Positions 8,010 to 17,053 are shown, counted from the stretch's first letter. The stretch: 32,011 bases of DNA from Hyphomicrobiales bacterium (GCA_017305925.1 JAFKJW010000051.1:1-32011), one strand, 5' to 3'. Numbers and translations are program-made. The notes: generated by a model from the letters alone, not told the origin.

Positions 8010-8839
8010 TTCCCTCGCGACCGCTTTCTCTGGATGATGACGATCGAGCCGAGCGCGATCGCGATGACGATGAAGGACACGACCGTGGTCACGGTGCCGA
8101 GCGCATAGAGCGCCGGCGAGGTGACGTTGGTGGTCATGGTCCAGATTTCGAGCGGCAGCGTGTTCTTCGTGCCGACGGTGAGCCAGCTCCGCGGGAACTC
8201 GTCATAGGAGAGCGTGAAGCCGAACAGCGCGACCGCGATCATGCCGGGGAAGACGATCGGCACCACCACGTTCTTGACGGTCTGCCATTTGCTGGCGCCG
8301 AGGTCGTAAGCGGCCTCCTCGTAGGAGGGGCTCAGCCGTCCGAGGATGGCGAACATGATGAGCAGGCCGAACGGCAGCGACCAGGACAGGTGCGCGCCGA
8401 GCGCGGACGTGTACCATGCGGCGCGCAGGCCGAGATACTTGAACGTCACCAGCGTGCCGATCGACAGCACCAGCCCGGGAATGATGAGGCTGGCGATGGC
8501 CGTATAGAAGATGATGGTGGCGCCGCGGAAGCGGCGGCGGAAGGCGAAGCCTGCCGTGACCGAGATCAGCACCGTCAGGATCATCACCAGAACCGCCAGC
8601 GGCAGCGAGCGGCCAAGCGCGCCCATCACGTCGCCGGTACGGCGCGGGTTGAACAGTTCGTCGAACCACATCAGCGAGGGGTCGCGCAGCGGGAAGACCA
8701 GCGATCCCGAAGGCCCCTGGAACGACAGCACGAGCACCGCGATCATCGGCCCGTAGAGGAAGATGACGAACAGCGTGAACAGGGCAGCCAGCGCGTAGAA
8801 CGTCCAGGGCCGCGGCCCGTAGGAATGGGATGCCGACAT
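8006..8839 (-). CDS. ABC transporter permease (PotC-type)
   Basis: A 277-residue inner-membrane permease with about six hydrophobic segments; the first is at residues 14-38 (FYALAALFTLFVIFLYGP). The EAA loop that contacts the ATPase is visible as EEAAYDLGASKWQTVKNVVV. It pairs with the adjacent PotB-type permease, whose stop lies only 3 bases upstream of this start, and it overlaps the ATPase gene by 4 bases. These spacings make a single translationally coupled transport operon. The family takes up polyamines and other small cationic or amide compounds; the substrate is inferred from the context only. Confidence 0.94.
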   Translation of the reverse strand: MSASHSYGPRPWTFYALAALFTLFVIFLYGPMIAVLVLSFQGPSGSLVFPLRDPSLMWFDELFNPRRTGDVMGALGRSLPLAVLVMILTVLISVTAGFAFRRRFRGATIIFYTAIASLIIPGLVLSIGTLVTFKYLGLRAAWYTSALGAHLSWSLPFGLLIMFAILGRLSPSYEEAAYDLGASKWQTVKNVVVPIVFPGMIAVALFGFTLSYDEFPRSWLTVGTKNTLPLEIWTMTTNVTSPALYALGTVTTVVSFIVIAIALGSIVIIQRKRSRGK

Positions 8840-8842
8840 GGT

Positions 8843-9706
8843 CTACCTCACCAGTTCCTTGCGCACGTCGACCAGGCGGAAGATCGCGGTCGCGATCAGC
8901 AGCACGACGATCAGCAGGACGACCGCGCTGGCCGCGGCACGCGGATAGTTCATGAACTGCAGGTCGTTGAACATGCCGGACGTCGCCGAGCCCGAGAGCC
9001 CGCCGCTCATCACCGTGACCACGAAGAAGTCGCCCATCACCAACGTGACGACGAACAGGGCGCCGAGCGCGATGCCGGTCTTGGAGAGCGGCAGCACGAC
9101 GTTCCAGATGACGCCCCAGCGGGTCGCGCCGGCATCGATCGCCGCCTCCAGCAGCGACTTGTCGATGCGCGCCATCGAATTGAAGATCGGCACGATCATG
9201 AACAGCGTGAAGAGGTGGACATAGGCCACCACGACGGAGAAATCCGAATAGAGCAGCCACTGGTAGGGCTGATCGATGATGCCGGCCTTGAGCAGCCCGC
9301 TGTTGATCAGCCCCTCCTTTCCGAGCACCGGCCGCCACGAGATCATGCGGATGATGTTGGAGGTCCAGAACGGCACGGTGCAGACGAGGAACAGGCCGAT
9401 CGCCACGATCAGGTTGCGGACGTGGAAGACCAGGAAATAGGAAATCCAGAAGCCGAGGACGAAGGTGATGGCGAGCACGATCAGGGCGAACTTGATCGTC
9501 GACAGATAGAGGGTCCAGGTCGTCGGATTGTTGATCAGGTCGACGTAGTTCTTCAGCGTGAACTGCGGCACGATGCCGACCAGCATCTGGTAGCGGAAGA
9601 AGCTGACGAGGACGACCAGCGCCACCGGCACGACGAAAAAGAAGAAGAGCACCACGGAAAGCGGCGCCACTTGCAGGAAGGTGGTGAGGTTCTTGTTCTG
9701 CGCCAT
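8843..9706 (-). CDS. ABC transporter permease (PotB-type)
   Basis: A 287-residue inner-membrane permease. An N-terminal hydrophobic helix (LSVVLFFFFVVPVALVVLVS) is followed by about five more. The coupling loop EAAIDAGATRWGVIWN matches the EAA motif for ATPase contact. The frame is open 60 bases further upstream, but the ATG at 9706 (MAQNKNLTTF) is chosen because it puts the first membrane helix at the usual distance from the N-terminus. The upstream extension is an arginine-rich translation of the intergenic region. It sits between the binding-protein gene and the second permease gene. Confidence 0.92.
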   Translation of the reverse strand: MAQNKNLTTFLQVAPLSVVLFFFFVVPVALVVLVSFFRYQMLVGIVPQFTLKNYVDLINNPTTWTLYLSTIKFALIVLAITFVLGFWISYFLVFHVRNLIVAIGLFLVCTVPFWTSNIIRMISWRPVLGKEGLINSGLLKAGIIDQPYQWLLYSDFSVVVAYVHLFTLFMIVPIFNSMARIDKSLLEAAIDAGATRWGVIWNVVLPLSKTGIALGALFVVTLVMGDFFVVTVMSGGLSGSATSGMFNDLQFMNYPRAAASAVVLLIVVLLIATAIFRLVDVRKELVR

Positions 9707-9781
9707 TCGTTGTCGTCGGCCGCTCGCGGGATGGGAAGGGCGGCGGCGCGTGCCGCCGCCCGGCATTGTCGGGAAACGCGC

Positions 9782-11071
9782 CTAGGCGGCGTTGAACTCG
9801 TTCCACTTGGCGTAGAGGAACTCGGCCTCGTCCATGAGGTTGTTCCACACCGCCACCTTGGAGAAGCGCTCCTCGAAGGAGCCGCCGTCGCGCACGTCGC
9901 CGGCCGAGTTGGTCTTCTCGCCGGTCGGCGAGGTGATGTCGGCCGTCGCCGCCTTGCCTTCGTAGAAGAAGCCGCGCTCGTTCTCGGTGAGGTTCTCCAT
10001 CGCCGTCTTGGGGTTGGCGCTGTAGTAGCCCTGCTTGGCGATGAAGCCGCCCACCCAGCCCGAATTGTACCAGTTCATGTACTCGTAGGCGGCGTCGCGC
10101 TTGAGGCCGTCGACATGGCCGAGCAGGCTGAGGCCGTTGCCCCATCCGCGGTAGCCTTCCTTGAGCGGCTGGTAGGTGCACTTGATGCCCTGGGTCTGCA
10201 CGGCGGTGACGGCAGGCGACCACATGGACTGGATGACCACCTCGCCCGATGCCATCAGGTTCACGCTCTCGTCGAAGGTGTTCCACAGGGCGCGGAAATG
10301 GCCGCCCTTCTTGAGCTCGATGAGCTTGCCGATCGTCGCGGCGAGTTCCTCCTGCGTCGGGTTGCCCTTGTCGCCGTATTTGAGAAGCCCGGCGGACTCG
10401 AACGCCATCATCGCGTCCATGATGCCGTTGGTCGGGATGTTCTGGATCGCGGCCTTGCCCTTGAAGTCCGGCGAGATGAGGTCTGCCCAGGTGCTGATCT
10501 CGCGCCCGACGAGGTCGGGGCGGATGCCCAGCGTGTCGGCGTTGAAGACGCCCGGCACGAAGTTCACCCACTCGGTCTTGGACGCGGAGGGGCCGCCGTC
10601 CTCGAGCGAGTTGCGGTAGATGAACTCGATCGGCGCATCGCCCTGCCGCGACACTTCCTTTCCGGCGAAGGTGCCCTCGGTATAGAGCGTCGTCAGGTCG
10701 CCCCAGTTCTTGATCTTGGAAATCTCGATGCCCTGCAGGACGCCCTGCGGGATGAGCACCTTGTTCTGCCAGACCTCGACATCGGCGACATCGATCGAAC
10801 CGGGATCGTTGGCGACGCGGTTGAGCAGGCCCGGATGGTCCACCACCGACATCTCGACCTTGAAGCCGAGGTCCTGGCTCGCCTGCTTGCCGATGTCGGC
10901 GAGCGTCGAATAGGACATGCCGGTATGGTTGAGGGTGATGTCCTTGAGGTTCTGCGCCCAGACCATCGGGAAGCCCGTCACCGCCGTCACGCCGGCAAGT
11001 GCGGCGCCGCCCTTCAGAACATTACGCCGGGAAACCCTGCCGGTCGTAAGGATTCCACCTGTCTTTCTCAT
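9782..11071 (-). CDS. Periplasmic substrate-binding protein (PotD/PotF-type, Tat signal)
   Basis: A 429-residue extracytoplasmic solute-binding protein of the PotD/PotF class that would deliver substrate to the adjacent permeases. The N-terminus holds a twin-arginine export signal: R15-R16 in VSRRNVLKGG, then a hydrophobic stretch and a cleavage-like end near MVWAQ (residues 36-40). The ATG at 11071 is preferred over an ATG 30 bases upstream because GGGAGA lies just ahead of it. It is 141 bases downstream of hyuB and 75 bases upstream of the first permease gene. Position next to hydantoinase genes suggests a cyclic ureide or amide ligand, but no ligand-binding residues could be assigned. Confidence 0.93.
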   Translation of the reverse strand: MRKTGGILTTGRVSRRNVLKGGAALAGVTAVTGFPMVWAQNLKDITLNHTGMSYSTLADIGKQASQDLGFKVEMSVVDHPGLLNRVANDPGSIDVADVEVWQNKVLIPQGVLQGIEISKIKNWGDLTTLYTEGTFAGKEVSRQGDAPIEFIYRNSLEDGGPSASKTEWVNFVPGVFNADTLGIRPDLVGREISTWADLISPDFKGKAAIQNIPTNGIMDAMMAFESAGLLKYGDKGNPTQEELAATIGKLIELKKGGHFRALWNTFDESVNLMASGEVVIQSMWSPAVTAVQTQGIKCTYQPLKEGYRGWGNGLSLLGHVDGLKRDAAYEYMNWYNSGWVGGFIAKQGYYSANPKTAMENLTENERGFFYEGKAATADITSPTGEKTNSAGDVRDGGSFEERFSKVAVWNNLMDEAEFLYAKWNEFNAA

Positions 11072-11212
11072 TGCAATTCTCCCATTGCTCGCTTCGTGCA
11101 CCAGACCGTCCGCGGCTGCCGCAACGCCCTTCGCCGTGTTCCCACGGTCTTTTCGGCGGGCCGTTCGTCGCCGCTTCCGTTCACCATTCCTAACCCAAAC
11201 AAACCGACCCGG

Positions 11213-13003
11213 CTAGGCCGCCGGGCCACCGCGTCCCCTTGCCGCGCGCAGACTGTCCGTCGCTGCCGCGTTCAGCGCCCAGCCATAGCCGTCGTCGACC
11301 TCGTCCAGCACCACGCCGTAGTCGTCCCGAGCGTGTTCGACGCTGATGAAGCCGTCAAGCACATCGTCGAGCACTTTCGCGGGATCGCGCTCCAGCGGAT
11401 CGCCATAGCCACCGCCGACCGGCGACAGATAGGTGATCGTGTCGCCGATCTCGGTGCGCAGGCCCGAGAACTTTGCCGGCTGATATTCGAGCTTGCCGGT
11501 CCGGTCGTTGCGCAGCTCGACCTTCCCGCCATGGCCGGGCTTGCCGCCGAACACGCCCCAGGGCGCGTCCTCGTGACGGTCGGCCTCGTGTGTCATGTAG
11601 CCGGGCGTCAGGTAGCGCTGCGACTTCACGACGCCGGCGCCGCCGCGGAACTTGCCGGCGCCAGGCGGCACGTCGTCGCGCACCTCGTAGCGGTCGCAGA
11701 TCAGCGGCAGGTGCATGCCGAGATCCTCCAGCGGGTTGTTGCGCGTGTTGCGCATCAGCTCCTCGATCGTGTCCGGGCCGTCCGAACCGGGCCGACCGCC
11801 CATCGCCGCCTCGTTGACCTCCAGGAAGACCCAGTAGTCGCCGCTCGGCCGCACGCCGGAATAGGCGGCGAAGGAGAGCACCGCCGCATTGCCGGCGGTC
11901 GCCTTGTCGGGGATCACCGGGGCGAGCGCCTTGATGATCAGGTCGACCACGCGCTGGATCTGGCTGAAGCGGGCTTCCGCGGCCACCGGCGCGATCGGGT
12001 TGAAGATGCAGCCGGCGGGCGCCGTCACCTTGACCGGACGGAACGAGCCCTCGTTCTGCGGGATGTATTCCTCATGCGTGTAGGTGTCGAGCAGCAGCGC
12101 CCGGAAGGCGAAGAAGCAGGCCACCTTGGTGGACCCCTCGAAGGGCACGTTGAAGGCGGTGGGCACCTGCGGCGAGGAGCCGGTGAGATCCACCTCCACG
12201 TCGTCGCCGCGCACCTTGACCGTCACCTTGATCGGCAGGGTCACGCCGCGCGTGCGCCCGTCGTCGTCGAGGAAACCCTCAGCAACGTAATCGCCGTCGG
12301 GGATCTTCGCGATCTCGCGGCGCAGCATGGTCTCGGTATAGTCCATGAGCTGGCGGGTCGCCTGCAGCACCGTGTCCTTGCCGTAGGTCTGCATGAGCTG
12401 CTGGAAGCGCAGCACGCCGAGCTCGGCGGACGCGATCTGCGCCTCGAGGTCGCCCATCACGAGGCCGGGGACGCGCGTGTTGTCGCGGATGAACTTCCAC
12501 AGCCACTCGTTGCGCCTGCCTTCCTCGTAGAGCTTCAGCCCGTTGAGGAGCATGCCTTCGGCATACATGTCCGGGATGTCGATCACCAGACCGGGGGTCG
12601 CCGCGCCGATGTCGACATGGTGGGCGGTGTTGGCCGAGAAGCCGACCAGTTCGCCCTCGAAGAACACCGGCATGACGATGCCGATATCGGGCGAGTGGCT
12701 GGCCCCGAAATAGGGATGGTTGTGGATGACGCAGTCGCCCGGCTTCCAGGCGTCGAGCGGCACGGTCTTCTCGATGCCGCGCAGATAGCCCGGCAGCGAG
12801 CCGATATGCATCGGCGTGGAGTCGGATTCGCAGAGCGTATTGTAGTCGCGGTCGAACAGGCCGGCCCCCAGATCCTGGCTCTCGCGGATGATCGACGAAT
12901 AGCTCATGCGGTAGAGCACGTTGCCCATCTGCTCGGCGATGGAGTGCAGCGCGCCGCCGATGACCTGCAGCGTGATCGGATCGACTTCCCTGGTCGCGGA
13001 CAT
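11213..13003 (-). CDS. hyuB: Hydantoinase B / oxoprolinase-family subunit
   Basis: A 596-residue HyuB-family subunit. It begins VDPITLQVIGGALHSIAEQM and continues with GLFDRDYNTLCESDSTPMHI and GDCVIHNHPYFGASHSPDI, blocks typical of the family. The C-terminal part has GAGKFRGGAGVVKSQRY. With HyuA it forms the ATP-dependent ring-opening enzyme known from N-methylhydantoinase, 5-oxoprolinase and related enzymes. Its start overlaps the hyuA stop by one base (TGATG at 13005-13001), so the subunits are translationally coupled and probably made in equal amounts. Acetone-carboxylase-type relatives have a third small subunit that is not seen here, favouring a hydantoinase or oxoprolinase role. Confidence 0.93.
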   Translation of the reverse strand: MSATREVDPITLQVIGGALHSIAEQMGNVLYRMSYSSIIRESQDLGAGLFDRDYNTLCESDSTPMHIGSLPGYLRGIEKTVPLDAWKPGDCVIHNHPYFGASHSPDIGIVMPVFFEGELVGFSANTAHHVDIGAATPGLVIDIPDMYAEGMLLNGLKLYEEGRRNEWLWKFIRDNTRVPGLVMGDLEAQIASAELGVLRFQQLMQTYGKDTVLQATRQLMDYTETMLRREIAKIPDGDYVAEGFLDDDGRTRGVTLPIKVTVKVRGDDVEVDLTGSSPQVPTAFNVPFEGSTKVACFFAFRALLLDTYTHEEYIPQNEGSFRPVKVTAPAGCIFNPIAPVAAEARFSQIQRVVDLIIKALAPVIPDKATAGNAAVLSFAAYSGVRPSGDYWVFLEVNEAAMGGRPGSDGPDTIEELMRNTRNNPLEDLGMHLPLICDRYEVRDDVPPGAGKFRGGAGVVKSQRYLTPGYMTHEADRHEDAPWGVFGGKPGHGGKVELRNDRTGKLEYQPAKFSGLRTEIGDTITYLSPVGGGYGDPLERDPAKVLDDVLDGFISVEHARDDYGVVLDEVDDGYGWALNAAATDSLRAARGRGGPAA

Positions 13004-15096
13004 CAGCGTGCTCCTTCCTTCGAGATCAGGATGTCGCCATGGGCGGCGACGCTCGCCGCCCAGCCGGGCGGGACGAGCGTGGTGGAGTTGTGCTGGACGA
13101 TCAGCGCCGGCCCCTTCACCACGTCGTCGGCAAGCAGCTTGCCGCGCTGGTAGCGCGGCGTGTCGAGCGCCTTTCCGTCATCGAACACCGTTCTTCGCGT
13201 ATAGAGCACCGCGTCCTGCGGGTTGGTCCGTCCTCCTTTTTCGAGCCTGGGCAATGTCAGCGTGTCGACGGCGACCGTGGCGATCAGGCGCACCGTGACC
13301 ATCTCGCAGGACTGGTCGCGGAACGCATGGCCGTAGACCTGCTTGTGAACCTCGTAGAAGCGGTCGATCACCGCATCCGCGTTCTTCCGGTCGAGCGGAC
13401 CGTCGGGAACGTCGGCACGCAACTCGAAGCCCTGCCCGACATAGCGGCATTCGGCGATCTGCCGGAAGCGCCGCTGCGCGGCGGGAATGCCGTCGGCGTC
13501 GAGCTGCCGGTTGGCCCTCGCCCTGAGGTCGTCGATCACCGCGTTGACGCGGACGAAGGCCGCATCGTCCGCCTTGTCGAGCACGACGAGCGTCGACTGC
13601 GTGTATTCGTACTGGAGGTCGGTGACGAGCAGGCCCGTCGCCGCCGTGATGCCCGGCTGGACCGGCGAGATGACATCCTTGGCGTGGATGGCCTCCGCCA
13701 GAGACACCGAATGCAGCGGGCCGGCGCCGCCGAAGCCCATCAGCGTGAAGTTGCGCGGATCGACGCCCTTGGCGACCGAATTGGCGTTGATCGCCAGCGC
13801 CATGTTGTTGTTGATGATCTTGAGGATGCCGAGCGCGGCCTGCTCGACCGTCAGGCCGAGCGGCGCGGCGATGTGCTTCTCGATCGCCTTGGCGGAGAGC
13901 GAGGCGTCGATCGTCAGGTCGCCGCCGAGGAAATGCTCCGGATCGAGGCGGCCGAGCACGACCTGCGCGTCGGTCACGGCCGGCTCGTCGCCGCCCTTGG
14001 CGTAGCAGGCCGGACCGGGCACCGCGCCCGCCGAGCGCGGCCCGACGCGGAAGGCGCCGCCCGGATCGAGATAGGCGATCGAGCCGCCGCCCGCCCCGAT
14101 GGCATCGATGTCGATCATCGGCACCAGCACCGGCAGGCCGGCGACCTCGGTGTCGCGCGGGTTCTTGATGCGCAGCTCACCGCGCTCGATGACCGAAATG
14201 TCGGCGGACGTGCCGCCGATATCGATGGTGATGATGTTGTCCTTGCCACAATGCTCGCCCGTCCAGCGCCCGCCGATCACGCCGCCGGCCGGTCCGGAAA
14301 GAAGCAGGCCAATCGGCAATTCGGAGGCGTTCTCGACGGTCGAGATGCCGCCGTTGGACTGCATGATGCGCACCATGGCGCGGATACCGCTGGAGCGCAG
14401 GCGGCCTTCGAGGTTGCGCATGTAGGCGGATGTCTTCGGGCCGATATAGGCATTCATCGCCGCGCTGGAGAAGCGCTCGTATTCGCGGATCGTGTTCACC
14501 GCCTCCGAGGAGGCGCACAGGAAGGCGTCCGGCAGGAACGACTTCACGATCTCCGCGGCACGCAACTCGTGCTCGTTGTTGAGGAAGGAGAAGAGGAAAC
14601 AGATGATGACGGCATCCATGCCGCGCTTGGCGAACAGCTCGGCCGCCTGCTTCACCTCGTCCTCGGCGAGCGGCACTTCGACGCGTCCGTCCGGCGGCAT
14701 GATGCGCTCCGTCACGGCCAGCCTGTCGCGGCGCCTGACCAGCGGCCTCGACTGCCACGGAACGTCGAACTGCAGGGAGAAATTGTGCGGCCGCTTGTGG
14801 CGTGCCATGTGCAGGATGTCGCGGAAGCCGCGGGTCGTGATCATGCCGACCTTCGCGCCGTCGCGCTCGATGACCATGTTGGTCGCGACCGTCGTGCCGT
14901 GGAACACGGCGTCGATGGCGCCCGGCTCCACGCCGGCAATGCCGCATACCTTGAGGACACCGGCCAGCACGCCTTCCGACTGATCGTGCGGCGTGCTCGG
15001 CACCTTGGTGACGACCACCTGCCGCTCGCCGTTCGCGGCGCGTTCGAGAATGATGTCGGTGAAGGTGCCGCCGACGTCGACGCCCACACGAATCAT
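13003..15096 (-). CDS. hyuA: Hydantoinase A / oxoprolinase-family subunit (ATP-dependent)
   Basis: A 697-residue HyuA subunit of the ASKHA-like fold. The N-terminal phosphate-binding motif DVGGTFTDIILE is at residues 7-18, and a second nucleotide-binding element is DIGGTSADISVIERGEL. A GAGGGSIAYLD stretch and GFGGAGPLHSVSLAEAI follow, all standard for the family. The enzyme is known to couple ATP hydrolysis to opening a lactam or hydantoin ring. It is the first gene of the 14-kb minus-strand run. It is divergent from a LysR-type gene across 179 bases that contain nested inverted repeats. The ATG at 15096 gives the usual N-terminus. Confidence 0.94.
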   Translation of the reverse strand: MIRVGVDVGGTFTDIILERAANGERQVVVTKVPSTPHDQSEGVLAGVLKVCGIAGVEPGAIDAVFHGTTVATNMVIERDGAKVGMITTRGFRDILHMARHKRPHNFSLQFDVPWQSRPLVRRRDRLAVTERIMPPDGRVEVPLAEDEVKQAAELFAKRGMDAVIICFLFSFLNNEHELRAAEIVKSFLPDAFLCASSEAVNTIREYERFSSAAMNAYIGPKTSAYMRNLEGRLRSSGIRAMVRIMQSNGGISTVENASELPIGLLLSGPAGGVIGGRWTGEHCGKDNIITIDIGGTSADISVIERGELRIKNPRDTEVAGLPVLVPMIDIDAIGAGGGSIAYLDPGGAFRVGPRSAGAVPGPACYAKGGDEPAVTDAQVVLGRLDPEHFLGGDLTIDASLSAKAIEKHIAAPLGLTVEQAALGILKIINNNMALAINANSVAKGVDPRNFTLMGFGGAGPLHSVSLAEAIHAKDVISPVQPGITAATGLLVTDLQYEYTQSTLVVLDKADDAAFVRVNAVIDDLRARANRQLDADGIPAAQRRFRQIAECRYVGQGFELRADVPDGPLDRKNADAVIDRFYEVHKQVYGHAFRDQSCEMVTVRLIATVAVDTLTLPRLEKGGRTNPQDAVLYTRRTVFDDGKALDTPRYQRGKLLADDVVKGPALIVQHNSTTLVPPGWAASVAAHGDILISKEGAR

Positions 15097-15188
15097 AGCG
15101 CCACCTCCAGGCAGGCGCTCATGGCGCGCTTCTTCGATGCGTGGCGTACATTATTAATCCGGCCCGAAGCGGCCGCCAAAGCGGCTCT

Positions 15189-15235
15189 TTTCACAATGGT
15201 TATAATTCGTAGACACCATGACAGGCGCTGTGAAA
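15189..15235. promoter_or_regulatory. Nested inverted repeats in the hyuA/lysR divergent promoter region
   Basis: The arms TTTCACA (15189-15195) and TGTGAAA (15229-15235) pair perfectly across 33 bases. Inside them lies a second inverted repeat, ATGGT (15196-15200) and ACCAT (15215-15219). The region is AT-rich compared with its surroundings and stands 40 bases ahead of the LysR start and about 93 bases ahead of hyuA. Divergent LysR-type regulators normally bind such dyads between the two genes. This is a predicted operator, not a demonstrated one. Confidence 0.45.
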
Positions 15236-15275
15236 TAATGAATCTGTCTTGGATTGATATGTTTGTAACATCAGT

Positions 15276-16175
15276 ATGCGATACGATCTGAAGCATCTCT
15301 CCACCTTCGTCGCCGTTGCTGAGGAATTGAATTTTCACAGGGCCGCGGAGCGCCTCACCATGGCGCAGCCGGCGGTCAGCCGCATCGTCCTGGAACTGGA
15401 GGATCGGCTGGGCGTAAAGCTGCTGGAACGGACGACCCGCCGTGTGCGCCTGACGGAGTCCGGGCGCTATCTCCTGGAGGAGGCGCAGGCGATCCTGGCC
15501 CGCGTGGAGGCCGCCGACAACACCGTGCGGCTTCTGGCGTCCGGCACCAAGGCGATCCTGCGCATCGGCTACACCACGATCAGCGGCCATTCGGTGGTGC
15601 CGGACATCGTGCGCGAGTTCAGGCGCTCCAATCCAGACGTGCGGCTCGAAATGACCTACATGACGTCGCCGGTGCAGCGCGACCGCATCCTCGAGGACAA
15701 GATCGACCTCGGCTTCCTCGACGGGCATTTCCAAAGCTCGGAGATCGAGTCGCGCCCCGTCGCGCGCAACCGGCTGATGGCGCTCTTGCCGCCGGAGCAT
15801 CCGCTGGCCGCCAAATCGGCCATCACCGTCGGCGAGATGGCGCGCGAGAAGCTGGTGCTGGGGACGAGCTTCGAATGGCCGACCTTCCGCCGCATCGTCA
15901 TCGACACGTTCCAGCGCCATGGACACGTCCTGACGGTCGCGCAGGAGGCGTCGAGCCTCACCGGCATCCTGGGCCTGGTGACGGCCGGCGTCGGCATCAC
16001 GGTCTTCTGCGGCGTGCCGCGCTATTGCGGGCGCGAGGCGATCGTGGCCCGGCCGATCGTCACGGACACGATCGTCGAGAGCCATCTGGCATGGCGGCGC
16101 AAGGGCCTCAGCGAGGCCATGCGCCGCTTCGTCGAGACGAGCCTGCGGGTCGGGGAGCACTACATGGCGGCCTGA
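15276..16175 (+). CDS. LysR-family transcriptional regulator
   Basis: A 299-residue LysR-type regulator. The winged helix-turn-helix spans about residues 1-60 (LSTFVAVAEELNFHRAAERL, AQPAVSRIVLELEDRLGVKL, LLERTTRRVRLTESG). A periplasmic-binding-protein-like effector domain follows from about residue 90. It is divergent from hyuA, the usual layout for a regulator of the adjacent catabolic operon, so it probably responds to the imported substrate or an intermediate. It converges with the carbamoylsarcosine-amidase-like gene 82 bases downstream. No strong ribosome site precedes the ATG. Confidence 0.94.
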   Translation: MRYDLKHLSTFVAVAEELNFHRAAERLTMAQPAVSRIVLELEDRLGVKLLERTTRRVRLTESGRYLLEEAQAILARVEAADNTVRLLASGTKAILRIGYTTISGHSVVPDIVREFRRSNPDVRLEMTYMTSPVQRDRILEDKIDLGFLDGHFQSSEIESRPVARNRLMALLPPEHPLAAKSAITVGEMAREKLVLGTSFEWPTFRRIVIDTFQRHGHVLTVAQEASSLTGILGLVTAGVGITVFCGVPRYCGREAIVARPIVTDTIVESHLAWRRKGLSEAMRRFVETSLRVGEHYMAA

Positions 16176-16257
16176 GCCCGCGCTGCGCGGCCGGACCGGC
16201 GGCGCGTGGCGCGGGTCCGGGCCATCCGGAGCGCGGCGGGCGGGCATCCCCTTCCGC

Positions 16258-16977
16258 TCAGGCCGCCGCGGCCTTGCCGCCGGCGCGGTCGAGATAGGCC
16301 ACGCAGGTGTCGACGCTTTCGACGTCGGCAAACTTCGCGTCGATGTCGTAGAGGTTCCAGGCCACCGCGCCCGGCACCCTGTCGCCGACGCATTCGCGCG
16401 GCGCGATCGTCCGGAAGCCCTCGCCGAGCCCGTCGCAGATCGTGGTGCGCACGCAGGCCGTCGCCGTCACGCCCGTCACCAGCACCGTGTCCACGCCCGC
16501 CGTGCGCAGGATGCCGGCAAGCGGCGTGCCGTGGAAGGCGCTCGCCCGCTTCTTCAACAGGACGTGCTCGCCGGGCACGGGCGCGATGCGCGAATCGATC
16601 GCCCACAATTCGGTGTCCTTGAGGTTCACCGCCTCGACCGGGATCTTGTTGTGCCACATCCCCATGTCGGTCAGGGGCGCGTTGCGGTCGGTGATCTCGT
16701 AGGCCGTCGTCACATGGATGACGGGATGGCCGTTGCGGCGGCACGCCGCCAGCAGCTTCTGCATGCCGGGAATGATCTCGTTGTCCATCTTCTCCTGGTC
16801 GCAGGTGAAGGGATTGCCGGGACGCGTCCAGGCATTGGCAAGGTCGATGGAGACCAGCGCCGGACGGCTGCCGAAGCCGATGCGCCGCTGGAAGCCGCGC
16901 TGCTGGTAGATCTTCGTGGAGGCGTCGAACGCAGCCTGCAACATGCGGTCGAGTTCCCTGTGGTCGATATCGGTCAT
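16258..16977 (-). CDS. N-carbamoylsarcosine amidohydrolase-like (isochorismatase family)
   Basis: A 239-residue cysteine hydrolase of the isochorismatase superfamily that closely resembles Arthrobacter N-carbamoylsarcosine amidohydrolase, which turns N-carbamoylsarcosine into sarcosine, CO2 and ammonia. The catalytic triad is D45 (SIDLANAWTRPG), K142 (LKKRASAFHGT) and C175 (VTGVTATACVRTT). Shared blocks DMGMWHNKIP, GDRVPGAVAWNLYDID and KFADVESVD make the subfamily assignment firm. The ATG at 16977 is preferred over an upstream in-frame start at 17052 that would run through the predicted LysR operator. It is divergent from the second LysR gene. Together with HyuAB it could complete an N-methylhydantoin to sarcosine route; other N-carbamoyl substrates are possible. 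Confidence 0.88.
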   Translation of the reverse strand: MTDIDHRELDRMLQAAFDASTKIYQQRGFQRRIGFGSRPALVSIDLANAWTRPGNPFTCDQEKMDNEIIPGMQKLLAACRRNGHPVIHVTTAYEITDRNAPLTDMGMWHNKIPVEAVNLKDTELWAIDSRIAPVPGEHVLLKKRASAFHGTPLAGILRTAGVDTVLVTGVTATACVRTTICDGLGEGFRTIAPRECVGDRVPGAVAWNLYDIDAKFADVESVDTCVAYLDRAGGKAAAA

Positions 16978-17053
16978 GGCGCTTTCCTCGCTGCGGATGG
17001 GATGAACGAGCTTCGCGCTTTCCGCGCTTGACGGGAAATGCCGTTTCGCCAAT

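Noticed and set aside
7961-13153. A 1730-codon open frame on the plus strand
   Set aside because: It is antisense to the importer and hyuB genes, is dominated by Arg/His/Asp/Glu/Ala, and matches no family. Such frames are expected opposite GC-rich genes.
13039-15291. A 750-codon plus-strand frame opposite hyuA
   Set aside because: Low-complexity translation antisense to a well-supported gene, and it runs through the regulatory region.
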